Positions 54,263 through 63,611 of a stretch of 64,000 bases of DNA are shown piece after piece. The stretch covers positions 744,001-808,000 of the forward strand of contig WIUZ02000009.1 of assembly GCA_015956445.1 (NCBI GenBank), read 5' to 3'. The notes beneath the pieces are model-generated. The model searched no databases. It saw only the letters and a program-made list of their open reading frames with translations, and was not told the DNA's origin. A program made the position numbers and the translations under genes. How positions within the stretch are numbered: the stretch's first letter is position 1; each line of letters opens with the position of its first letter. The DNA comes from Thelephora terrestris (lineage: Eukaryota > Basidiomycota > Agaricomycetes > Thelephorales > Thelephoraceae).

Positions 54263-54886
54263 ATGTTCAGCGCCCCTAATCCTTTCCCCTCTGCAAGTCC
54301 CGTTCAGCGACCAGTTGTCCCTGACGCTAGGAGATCTATCTGGGAGAATAAACTCATCAGAAGTCTTCAAGTAAACCGAACCGCCGGTTTACTCACCCAT
54401 TTTCCTTATTATCGTCCCTTTGCAGCTCTCGACGCCGGAGTCACTACTCCTCCGTTCCTTCTAGGCGCAGACCATCAGTTCCTTTGGAACTCAGACCTCA
54501 CTAAGAGTGTCCTAGCAACCGTCTATTTCAGTGTTAGCCCTGCCTTTTACTTCCCTTCTCCCAAAGTCCATCTAACCACCAACGTTCACACTCACTCCCC
54601 CGCCCTCATCATCCTTTGGTGGGATATCCCAACTGAACTACCTTATTCGATTATAGAATATCTCGTTCACTTCGAACAACTCAGCGGTCAAGACTTCGAG
54701 CCGTTCGTTCAGCAATTGAACCAGTTTTGCCAAGACTACAACTCGCCCGTCCACCCTTATCAGACAGAGTCGCCACTCTCGCTTGATATCCCTCCTCCTC
54801 TCACCTCTACACCCGGAACCCCCTTCAAAGCTCGACCCGACACCCGACACCCCTCCGCTAATCCTCTAGCGCCCCACAGACAGTAA
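54263..54886 (+). CDS. Family A right gene, copy 2 (207 aa)
   Basis: Starts MFSAPNPFPSASPVQRPVVP. Full length and without stops; about 15-20 residue changes from copy 1 by eye. The MITE sits 70 bp upstream of the ATG, between the TATA box (53747-53754) and the start, so it lengthens the leader by 365 bp and may alter expression. Confidence 0.63.
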   Translation: MFSAPNPFPSASPVQRPVVPDARRSIWENKLIRSLQVNRTAGLLTHFPYYRPFAALDAGVTTPPFLLGADHQFLWNSDLTKSVLATVYFSVSPAFYFPSPKVHLTTNVHTHSPALIILWWDIPTELPYSIIEYLVHFEQLSGQDFEPFVQQLNQFCQDYNSPVHPYQTESPLSLDIPPPLTSTPGTPFKARPDTRHPSANPLAPHRQ

Positions 54887-55001
54887 GCAGGCCCACAACC
54901 CTGACAGCAAAAGTGCTATTGAACTGTAGAGGTCGCGTCAGCCTGACATGTTAGTTATCTTCTGTATAGGAAATAACACTACACTCCCAACGAACCCGAC
55001 A

Positions 55002-56170
55002 GCGAGAGCGTGCATGCTTTACGCCGTCACACTTCTGTGAGACATACGCCCGAATAAGTTTCAGCATGACCTTGATCACATCGGGGAAAGATACAGACTA
55101 CTCGGTGGTCTCTGGGTGTACACATCAATGATAACACATCAGCAAGATGGCAAAGAACTTATTTTTGTACATGACTTTTCACTTCTTTTCCTTCGCTTAT
55201 CGGACACTTATTACCATATTTGGAAGCCCAACTTTTATTTATTCACGACATGGCTTCTATAAGTACGTACTTTTCTCTTTTTTTCACCTTTTCTTACAGA
55301 AAAGCTTCGAAAAAGGCACAGAAAAGTCTTTTTCCTTGACTCTGATGCATGGGTTGGGCTATTTCTGATTGTTGTCAGAACTCCAATAGATTGGCCTGAT
55401 GAGGTTGGACTGTTAGGAGGAGGGAACGAAGAGAGCGGGGAGGGACCGGATGCACCCAAGCTGAAGCCTGTTGGAGGCCGTAGGCAAGGTGGGTGGTAGA
55501 AAGGTCAGTGGACAACTCGGGTGCAATGAAGGAAGGGTGAAATGGGCTCTGGTAGGGGCACATAGGTGATAATCTGGTAGGGGGTTATATACTGCATTGT
55601 GGTTGACCGAACACCAGAACCGAACTGAAAGTGGTTAATGCAAGGTCTATGCGGTACGTACCTGACCAGGTCGGAGTTCCGGTCAACGAGAAAGCAACAT
55701 CTGGGCAGCCCGACATCCGCGCAAAAACCACGGTCGAAATTTTTCTCTGACCCAATGAACAGGCAAGGAAATTTTCTACTCAAGCTGAAGCGGTCTACGA
55801 GATCCGCCAGACTTACTTCCCCCAAGGATTAGTAAGTTTGACAGATGTGCTTCTCCCGCACACACTCTTCGTGTCAGAAATTTGGAAAATAAAGATTTTG
55901 AAATGCTCGACCTCCCTCCTCTTCCTATTCGGTATGGCGACACCTGAACAGGACGCACGCCATGTACTCGGTACTGCCGCTCACTCGGGATTCCCAATTC
56001 CATCTGGATTCTTTGCAATCGTGTAGGATTCGGCTTGCCAACGACCAAGATTTCTGCCAAGAATACGGCGTGCGCAGGCACTGAAGATCATCAGTTCGTC
56101 AACAAACTTATTCCAAGGACCTCTTTTTTCCCCTTGAGTACCAAGAAAGCGTAGATCAAACATCTCTCTC
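55002..56170. other. Flank between LTR C copy 2 and family A copy 3, no gene recognised
   Basis: Open frames on both strands (for example 55147-55368 plus, 56081-55776 minus) have no known domain. Host sequence into which the repeats inserted, possibly a broken gene that continued at 45948-46140. Confidence 0.35.
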
Positions 56171-56190
56171 TGTCAGGGTTGTAGGCCTGC

Positions 56191-56814
56191 TTACTGTTTG
56201 TGGGGCGCTAGAGGATTAGCGGAGGGGTATGGGGTGTCGGGTCGAGTTTGGAAGGGGGTTCCGGGCGTAGAGGTGAGAGGAGGAGGGATATCGAGGGAGA
56301 GTGGTGACTCTGTTTGATAAGGGTGAACGGGTGAGTTATAGTCTTGACAAAACTGGTTCAATTGCTGAACGAACGGTTCGAAGTCTTGACCGCTGAGTTG
56401 TTCGAAGTGAACGAGATATTCTATAATCGAATAAGGTAGTTCAGCAGGGATGTCCCACCAAAGGATGATGAGAGCAGGACAATGAGTGTGAACGTTGGTG
56501 GTTAAATGAACTTTGGGAGACGGGAAATAAAAGGCGGGGCTAACGCTGAAATAGACGGTTGCTAGGACACTCTTAGTGAGGTCTGAGTTCCAAAGGAATT
56601 GATGGTCCGCGCCTAGAAGGAAAGGGGGAGTAGTGACTCCGGCGTCGAGAGCTGCAAAGGGACGATAGTAAGGGAAGTGGGTGAGTAAACCGGCGGTTCG
56701 GTTTACTTGAAGACTTCTGATGAGTTTATACTCCCAGATAGATCTCCTAGCGTCTGGGACGACTGGTCGTTGAACGGGACTTGTAGATGGGAAAGGGTTA
56801 GGGGCGTTGAACAT
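56191..56814 (-). CDS. Family A right gene, copy 3 (207 aa)
   Basis: Starts MFNAPNPFPSTSPVQRPVVP and ends PLAPHKQ 20 bp from the unit's end. Very close to copy 2 in the central region. The reading frame is intact, but its promoter (TATA on the far side of the LTR C insertion, near 58525) is separated from it by 1.56 kb. Confidence 0.62.
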   Translation of the reverse strand: MFNAPNPFPSTSPVQRPVVPDARRSIWEYKLIRSLQVNRTAGLLTHFPYYRPFAALDAGVTTPPFLLGADHQFLWNSDLTKSVLATVYFSVSPAFYFPSPKVHLTTNVHTHCPALIILWWDIPAELPYSIIEYLVHFEQLSGQDFEPFVQQLNQFCQDYNSPVHPYQTESPLSLDIPPPLTSTPGTPFQTRPDTPYPSANPLAPHKQ

Positions 56815-56951
56815 ACACTGGCAGGAGGATTCCTGCTGAAATGAGTTAGAAAGGGCAAGACGTGAGGAGAATTCCTCAGCTTACTTGTATTCAGGTTATG
56901 GGTAGGGGAGTACAGAAGAGATTGAGAATGGGGAAAAGAAGGAGCGAACGC

Positions 56952-58512
56952 TGTCGGACCCCAGGATTATCATTATTTATTTTACGATTTTACGCACAAT
57001 TTATACTCAACAGACTGGTCAATGGGTTATTTAAATGATTTAAATATTGTTTAATCCAGATAAGATTAGATAACAGAAATCTAATTATAATCCATTGTAG
57101 ATAAGATAAGATAAGGATCCTACAGATTAGATCAAGAGATCAGATAGCCATGGAAAGCCCTAGAACATCATGGAACTTCCTGGAACATGCTGGAAAGTGC
57201 TGGAACATTCTAGAAGGTGACGGAACGTCACAAATGTGATAACTTGTCACACCAAGAATGCTGTGGAAGCAGATGGAACATGACGGAATATTATGGAACA
57301 TTGTGGAAAGTGCTGGAATGTTCTAGAACATTCTTGTGTAAAATAGTATATATAGACCTCAACCCCACTTCTAAGAGAAAAACAGGTACCTACTGCTCAG
57401 GAGAAAAGCACAGTTTGCTCTATCCTCACATCAGCTGAGCATCCTTTTGCTCAGTGTCTCTCTTCCCCCCCCCCACTTTACATCTACCCCCTCTCTCTCT
57501 ACATCTACCCCCTAAAGTATCTACCTCAATTCCCTTAGGACTGATTGGTTGAGTGATTTGAGCAATCACATACCATATTTTAGCCCTACCCTCTGTGAGA
57601 AGAAGTTCTAAGTCAGAAGAACTGAATAAGCTTAGTACACTTGAGACGTTGGAATCTTGGTATCTGTAGTACTAAAGTCTGAAACTTTAGGCAGATAACC
57701 CCACCTCAGAGAAGTGACTGACTGAGTGACAGCCAGATTTAGCAGTACCACAAGGACTTACGACATATTTTACGACATAGGTTTATTATCTGAAGATTAT
57801 TGAAGACATATCAGTTAGACGTACTAGACGTCATCTGCAGCAAAGTTTAGGGTATCAGTTATACCCTCCCAGTTTTACGACATATCTTGTCACCTTTACA
57901 ACATATCTAGCACAGCCCCAGGTGTAAGTGTACACCTTCCCTTTTAGGTCTAGTCACACGACACAGCCTCAACACAGCCTTAGGCACAGCCCTAAGCACA
58001 GCCCTAAGCACAGCCCTAAGCACAGCCCTAAGCACAGCCCTAAGCACAGCATCAAAGCACAGCATCAAAGCACAGCCTTAGGAATTCAGCCTCAAACACA
58101 CCCTTTGAGCATCCCCCTCTTTCCCCCTCCCCTTTGGTCTACCCCAGTAGATCATCCCCTCCACTCTTGATCTCCCCTTAGATCAGGAACTCCATTCCCA
58201 TCAAATCACCACCAAACCCCCACACACCAGATAAGCGTCTAATCAAGGAACAGGAACAACTGAGTGATATAGTACGTCTGATTCCCTTGGAATAATACTG
58301 AAGGACACACTCACAGAGTAGATCCCTCAGCGAACTCATCAGGTCCGAGAGCCGGAAAGAGGAACCCCGCTCACCCTGTGGAGTTGTTAGTCGAGTTCAT
58401 AGACTACTCAACCAGCCTGCTTAGCTTCTATACACTTAGTCTCTAAGCGAACCAACTGGGTCTAGTTATCTTCTGTATAGAACATAACACTACACCACCC
58501 ACGAGCACGACA
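56952..58512 (+). repeat. LTR family C, copy 3 (1,561 bp, diverged)
   Basis: TGTCGGACCCCAGGATT at the start, CGAGCACGACA at the end. Flanked by ACGC on both sides (56948-56951 and 58513-58516), a 4-bp duplication as in copy 2. Inserted between TATA box and right gene of family A copy 3. Longer than copies 1 and 2, partly through a 12-bp tandem array, and clearly more diverged. Confidence 0.85.
57983..58050 (+). repeat. 12-bp tandem repeat in LTR C copy 3
   Basis: About five to six copies of GCACAGCCCTAA. Copies 1 and 2 have only scattered CACAGCCT words here, so the array expanded in this copy. Confidence 0.8.
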
Positions 58513-59028
58513 ACGCTCTTCCTTATATACCCAATCCTCTACAGGAGTCATTATTCTACAACGAGTCAAACAAGAGTCAACATGGTCTGTGCGTAGTTTA
58601 GGGTAGGGTAGAAGAATCAGAATGAAGGGACTTAGGACGACCGATAGTAATTTCGCATACGGGAACAATAGGGGCGCGGGTTAATGGAAGCGTTCAGGGA
58701 TTTCTCGTGTTTCATGGCAGCAATAGAAGCGTGATGGGGATTTCTCGCGATCGATGGGGATTTCTCTGGATTCATGGTAGCAATAGAAGCGTGGTGGGGA
58801 TTTCCCATGATCGATGGGGATTTCTCTGAATTGATGGAATCTTGATTGGGGTTGAGGGTTCGTTTACCCTAATGGAGACGTTAATGGATAATGGGGTTTT
58901 GTTTTCCCTTTCTGGTTTTCCTTGAGTCAGGATGTATTTAAGTCAGGGGGGATTAATGATCGTTTCCCCCATCGTCTCTTTTCCACTCCCATCACATACC
59001 AGTGCCATTCCTCTCATCCTCTGCTACT

Positions 59029-59932
59029 ATGTCTACTTTCGCTGCCACCAACGCCGTTCTCAACGCCGCCGCCACCCCCTTCACTCCGTCCTTTGAGACG
59101 GATGCTCCTTACAATGTGGAGCAACACTTGTACGATACCCCCGCCAACATCGCCCACGACAATCAGGTTGCCGTCGACTTCCTTACCGCTCATAACGCTC
59201 CTGCCGAGTTCTGGGCACAAGCCGGTTACGAAGATCCCCGACTTTCTGGGCCTGTGGTCCGCGCTCTACACCCTGGAGCCGTTCAGTTATTGGACGTCAT
59301 GGAGAGGGATAGGGAGGATAGGATTGCGAAATTGGAGAAGCGGGTGGACCTCATGTACGTCATCATGAACAGCTTGAATGATGACTTTTCTCACTTTGCC
59401 TTGGAACATTGGGGACCTTTCCAGGCATCTCTCTTCCGATATTTCGGACACCAATGTCGCGGGGCTTATTGCACCGACCCCCCTTGCAAGTCCCCAGTCA
59501 TCCCTTCGCCACCGCCAGGATCAGGGCGTTCCTCTCCCTCCATCCCCTCCCTGGAGTCCTGCCCCAGTTCGCCAGATGGTGGAGAGGTCCCAGAAGAAGA
59601 AGAACCGCAAGAGTCCGATGACTCGTTCTGGACAACGTTGTCGTCCGTCCGACAAGTCACGTCAGGTTCGGATGAAGCTGAAAGTGGAGGTGGCGGGTCT
59701 CCAAGACCGCTATGGGTTCGCCTTAGTGAGCGAGGCCTTGTCGGACGTGCGACGGGAGATGTATGATAGTCTATCTCATGATGTGTTGGGGTGTAGGCAG
59801 TGTTGGCAGGATCCGGTGACGCGAGAGTGGTCGTACTGTCCTGAGAGTATTCATAATCCTCACCACTTCGCTCATCGTTGCCCTCTTCCTCAGAAGTGTT
59901 CATGCGATGTTGACCCGTTTGTTCTTGTCTGA
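59029..59932 (+). CDS. Family A left gene, copy 3
   Basis: ATG at 59029 (MSTFAATNAVLNAAATPFTP...). Frame 1 is open to 59766 and frame 2 (+1) from 59378 to 59932, ending in CRQCWQDPVTREWSYCPES and CSCDVDP. In this copy the overlap reads AGAAGAAGAAGAACC near 59595, a repetitive stretch where the frame could change. No stop interrupts the inferred hybrid product. Function unknown. Confidence 0.58.
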
Positions 59933-60175
59933 GTTTGTAATTCCTTTTAGCTACTCCTGTACTATTATTACTGCGAATGAGACCAATGTCTTGAATTACT
60001 TGTGCGATCTTGGCTACTATGTCACGCGTTCGTGACACTCTCTCTCTTATTTACACCCCCGCTCACTCTACGGAAACCTACAAGGCCACTCTTGCTCTTG
60101 TGGCATATGGACTAGAGCCAGAGACATACTATCGAATGATGGCACACACAAAACGATTGCTCTTTTGTTGATTAT

Positions 60176-60676
60176 CACTGGGGGCAGGGGCACCTGGAAT
60201 CACTGATTACATCTTGATTACATGGTGAGTTCATGTGCACTTTTCGATAATTGTAACTGCTGATTCCAGGTTGATTACATTTCAAATGTTACCTTGACAT
60301 GTAATCCAACTGTTGCCACCAGCTCCATTTGAAATTTCCTCAAGATGTTCCCAAGCAATGTTTCCTGAATGTGCCCAGTGGGTACATTGTGAAAACATCT
60401 CATGTTTTTGAGCGCATTTAGATTACATCTCGAACGATTGAAGAACATGCTGATTACATTGCAGTATCATTTTTGCCAACAGGTCAAAAGCATCCCAGAA
60501 ACATTTGTCGAGAACATTTCAAATGGAATTGGTGGACATTGATTGGATTACATGTCAAGGTAACATTTGAAATGTAATCAACCTGGAATCGGTGATTACA
60601 ATTATTGAAAAGTGCACATGAACTCACCATGTAATCAAGATGTAATCACGAATTACAGGTGCCCCTGCCCCCAGTG
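60176..60676. mobile_element. 501-bp foldback MITE with CACTGGGGGCA ends
   Basis: CACTGGGGGCAGGGGCACCT at the left, its reverse complement at the right, flanked by TAT on both sides (60173-60175 and 60677-60679). The two halves are near-perfect inverted repeats, for example gattacatttcaaatgtta near 60274 and its complement near 60560. No ORF. Shares the first 11 bp and the 3-bp duplication size with the foldback element at 18763. Confidence 0.88.
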
Positions 60677-61162
60677 TATGGCCCTCCAGACCGCGGCTCG
60701 CTTGAAGGCGTTTTCGAAGAAAAAAAAAAAAAAAAACTCAAGTGCGGGGATGGTATTCATCACCCTTTTATCCCTGTTATGGCGCTGTTCACCTATTTCA
60801 GGACAATGCCCTCAAGATGCTGCGAAATGCCTCTCGCAAGCCTCTAGAAACCCAACCTACAGAACTCATGAACTACCGCGACGGAAACACGGTCATGTGG
60901 TTGCCAATGTCTCCCGCCAGAGTCTGGCTTGTTAACGAAAATAACCATCGATGCAGTCGGCCTACGTCCGCAGGATCCGTGGCCATGGGCTTGAGCGAAT
61001 TACGCAGTTGTTACGGCTCCCACGAAACAAACAGCGTGAATTAAGTTAGTGATTATGATGAGCGTATTAGATAGGACATGCGCTGAACAAGTGTATTCAA
61101 GAAATTCCCTGGTGCACAATCACGAATCAAGAATTACATAGCTAATGCCAAGGTTAAACGTT
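60677..61162. other. No recognised gene; contains an A-run
   Basis: A run of about 17 A lies near 60720-60736. Plus-strand frames are open (for example 60742-61044) but have no known domain. This is the 3' flank of the oxidoreductase gene. Confidence 0.35.
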
Positions 61163-63204
61163 TTAGACTCTGCAAACGAGATCCGCATCCCACCCATCCG
61201 ACCCAATGCCCTCGTACACGAGGAAGAGGGAGTTGGGGTCGTATTTTTGCTTGATGGCTAAAAGCTCTTCGTAGTGAGAGCCGAAGAAAGATTTTTTCCA
61301 GTCGAATTCATATCTGGAAGCCTGCAAGCGTGCGCGCACGACGAAGTGAAAAGGAGAGAAGCCATGTGAGCAAAACATCGTAAAGGCGTGGGCGTGGAAG
61401 CGGTACCTCGTTGAGATACGCTCCGGAATCCGGGGCTATGCTTTCGAGGATCTTCATGTCTTGAATGAGGCCCTGACGAGCAGTTTGAATCGCGGTCTCG
61501 TTGGCACCGTCTTGCCAGCCTGTGCCGATGGTCGTGTACACCAGGCTATTTCGCCAGGCGGGATTGAGCCCCGTAGAGGAGGGGTCCGCGCGGGAAACCT
61601 GGCCTCCCGTGACGAGGCTAGACGGTAAAAAGTTTCTCAGCACCTGAATCCACTTTGCCATGGATTACAATAACGAAAACTCACTAGTACCCGAACCCGG
61701 AGATTTTGAGCAGTTCACCGGCTAGATCTTCCGGTTTATCGGTCTGGATGACATCTTTGGGAAGTAACCAAGAGGAAATCTCGCTTGGGACCCCAACCTG
61801 ACCATCGGTGCTGTTGAAAAGTAGGTTATAAAACTCCCAGAAATCCTGGAACTGCACGGTTTCGTTCTGGACCGAGAAACCTGGTTGAGAAGCTGCGAGT
61901 TCGAAAAGCGGCAAGAAAGTTGCTTGGGTCTGGTTTATTGTGACGTTTGGTGAAAGGACGAAGAACTGAAACTGCTCTGTATTCCCGCCACCGTATCCAC
62001 CATAACCTTGCTCAACGAGGGAAGGAGTGAGGCGGATGATCTCCTCGAGCAGGTTCTGGGTAGAGTCGGCGTTGGTGGAGTTGACTGTAATAAGGGCAGC
62101 AGCGAATGGAGTAGAAGGGTGCGTCTTGTAAGTGACTGAAGTGACGACGCCCCAGGTGCCTCCACCTCCACCCCGAAGAGCCCAGAACAAATCCTGATTC
62201 TGGTATGGGTTGGCGATGACGTGATTGCCATCTGCAGTGACAATGGTGATCTCCAAAACATTGTCCACACCTACGAAACTGTCATGAAAACTAGTCGGTC
62301 AGACCGAGAAAACTCTGCGTACCGAGTCCATAGTTCGGAGCGAGCGCGCTGTGACCGCCACCTGCAAGCCATCCGCCAGCAGCGCCAACGCTTCCTCTTG
62401 CACTAAGACCACCGACGAGGAGCACGCTGTGTTCTCTGGCCGCTTCATAGGCTTCAAACCATTGGACACCGGCTCCAAAGGTAAAGACTGCCGTCGGGGT
62501 TAGCAAGGATTTGAAAGTTGAACAAGGTCGGGAAGAGCAAACCGTTTTGGTATTTGACCGAGTCTGTTGCACCCGTGGGAGAGAATGAATCGTGGAAAGT
62601 GATATTCTTCATATGGTGAGTCCATATCAAGAACGAATCCCTGCCCGAGCTCCTTCCGAGATAATCGTGTCTGGGTGCAAAAAAAAGTCGGCGTACACCC
62701 TCAAACTCGGAGGAAATGAGAAATCAAAAGGGAAGCTCACCCCGTGTTCTTGATGACAAGGCGCAGATTGTGGCTCCCCGCAAACTTGACGGCTTCCTGG
62801 ATATCGCTTGGCGTTCTAGCATCGACGCCGATTACGGGCACGCTCCCTTGCTGACACGAAAACCCGAGTGAAGTGTTGAGGTAGCAGCCTTGGATCGTGC
62901 CATTGGGGAAGGTGTACGTCTCCCAGTTGGTGTGTTCAGCAGCGCCAGACTGATCGGAACGCCAAACTCCGTTGTACCAACCAGCTTGAACCTCAGTGCA
63001 GTTCCCCGCGGCAGAATTGTAGCATGGAGTGGCCGGTGGGATCGGGTGGATCAGCGGCTGGGAGACCTTCGACGCGAGAGTTTGAAAGTCGGAATCAGAT
63101 GGCCAACATGCAGAATCCGATGTACAACGGCAGTTATTGGTCGGGATCGAGGACACCGACGTCAAGCCGAGAGCGATGGTCAGCAGACGGGTGAGAGGAA
63201 GCAT
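61163..63204 (-). CDS. Secreted FAD-linked oxidoreductase (berberine-bridge-like)
   Basis: ATG at 63204 followed by a signal peptide (MLPLTRLLTIALGLTSVSS); a longer frame from 63252 is less likely. Coding blocks: 63204 to about 62743, about 62660-62580, about 62515-62335, 62270 to about 61684, about 61645 to 61410, and 61321-61163; inner boundaries are approximate. Domains: PCMH-type FAD-binding (VIGVDARTPSDIQEAVKFAG, NTGHDYLGRSSG with the expected flavin-linking His, FGAGVQWFEAYEAA, AAGGWLAGGGHSAL) and a BBE C-terminus (KQKYDPNSLFLVYEGIGSD). The second flavin linkage in plant berberine bridge enzymes uses Cys; here the matching loop (GGLSARGSVG) has none, so single covalent attachment is likely. 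Several N-glycosylation sites (NTS, NGT, NVT, NQT). Oxidises an alcohol, sugar or alkaloid-like substrate; the substrate cannot be told. Confidence 0.85.
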
Positions 63205-63611
63205 AGCTGTAAATGGGGTCCAGTACACTTCGGTTGGGGGATGGCAAAGCATATTTTTACGGGTATATATAGCCCATCATGAACTGCCGTGCAAACCCTA
63301 CTATTGGTAGGGCATGACGCGGGGTTTGGGAGTGACCGTCATCAATTCGCCGACGAAACGACTGCGGGTCGACCAATGTCTTGTGTTTGGGTTGCTGCGG
63401 TGAATTCCTATTGGTCCCAAGACTGGAGGCAGGCTGAAGCGCGGCTGGGGTTCCGAGATCCGTGAAGAGAGCCGCAGAACAAGCACTGGGATACGGATGC
63501 AGTGCCACACTTCTTGGTCGATTACATAATCGGCAAGCGAGAAAACCAAGGCACCTGTTGGAGCTTGCCTCCCAATCTTCAGAGAAAACCACCTCCTAGC
63601 GTTTCAGCCTG
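63205..63611. promoter_or_regulatory. Divergent promoter region of the oxidoreductase and SnoaL-like genes
   Basis: About 400 bp between the two start codons. A TATA-like TATATATA at about 63263-63270 lies some 60 bp upstream of the oxidoreductase ATG. The genes may share control, as is common for divergent fungal metabolic genes; no operator is recognised. Confidence 0.4.

Larger units (their letters stand above)
52239..54906 (+). mobile_element. Family A unit, copy 2 (2,668 bp including a MITE)
   Basis: TGTCACGAACGCGTGACA at the left end, CACAACCCTGACA at the right. Flanks GCAAG (52234-52238) and GCAAA (54907-54911) are a 5-bp duplication with one later change. Sits in the leader end of the outer family B copy, in the same orientation as copy 1. 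Without the 362-bp MITE and one TAA it is 2,303 bp. Confidence 0.87.
47460..54948 (-). mobile_element. Family B unit, outer copy (2,416 bp net), split twice
   Basis: Gene-sense strand is minus. It begins at 54948 with TGTCAGGCTGACGCG and ends at 47460 with GCGAAATCATCACA. Flanking duplication TGTTA. Its pieces are 54948-54912, 52238-51584 and 49183-47460. It was opened by family A copy 2 (52239-54906) and by the inner family B copy (49184-51578). Net length matches the inner copy (2,395 bp). Confidence 0.88.
46141..55001 (+). repeat. LTR family C, copy 2 (1,367 bp), split by nested insertions
   Basis: Parts are 46141-47459 and 54954-55001, together exactly 1,367 bp, the same as copy 1. The element is flanked by GCGA (46137-46140 and 55002-55005), a 4-bp duplication. 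It was opened at TGTTA by the insertion 47460-54948, with TGTTA repeated at 47455-47459 and 54949-54953. Confidence 0.9.
56171..60037 (-). mobile_element. Family A unit, copy 3 (inverted), split by LTR C copy 3
   Basis: Read on the plus strand it begins TGTCAGGGTTGTAGGCC and ends ACGCGTTCGTGACA, the reverse of copies 1 and 2. Flanked by CTCTC (56166-56170 and 60038-60042), which lies in a CT-rich stretch and so is slightly weaker evidence. Net length after removing LTR C copy 3 is about 2,302 bp. Both genes are present. Confidence 0.85.

Noticed and set aside
57983-58050. Regular short repeats that might suggest a CRISPR array
   Set aside because: The units are contiguous 12-mers without spacers, inside a eukaryotic LTR; a simple tandem expansion.
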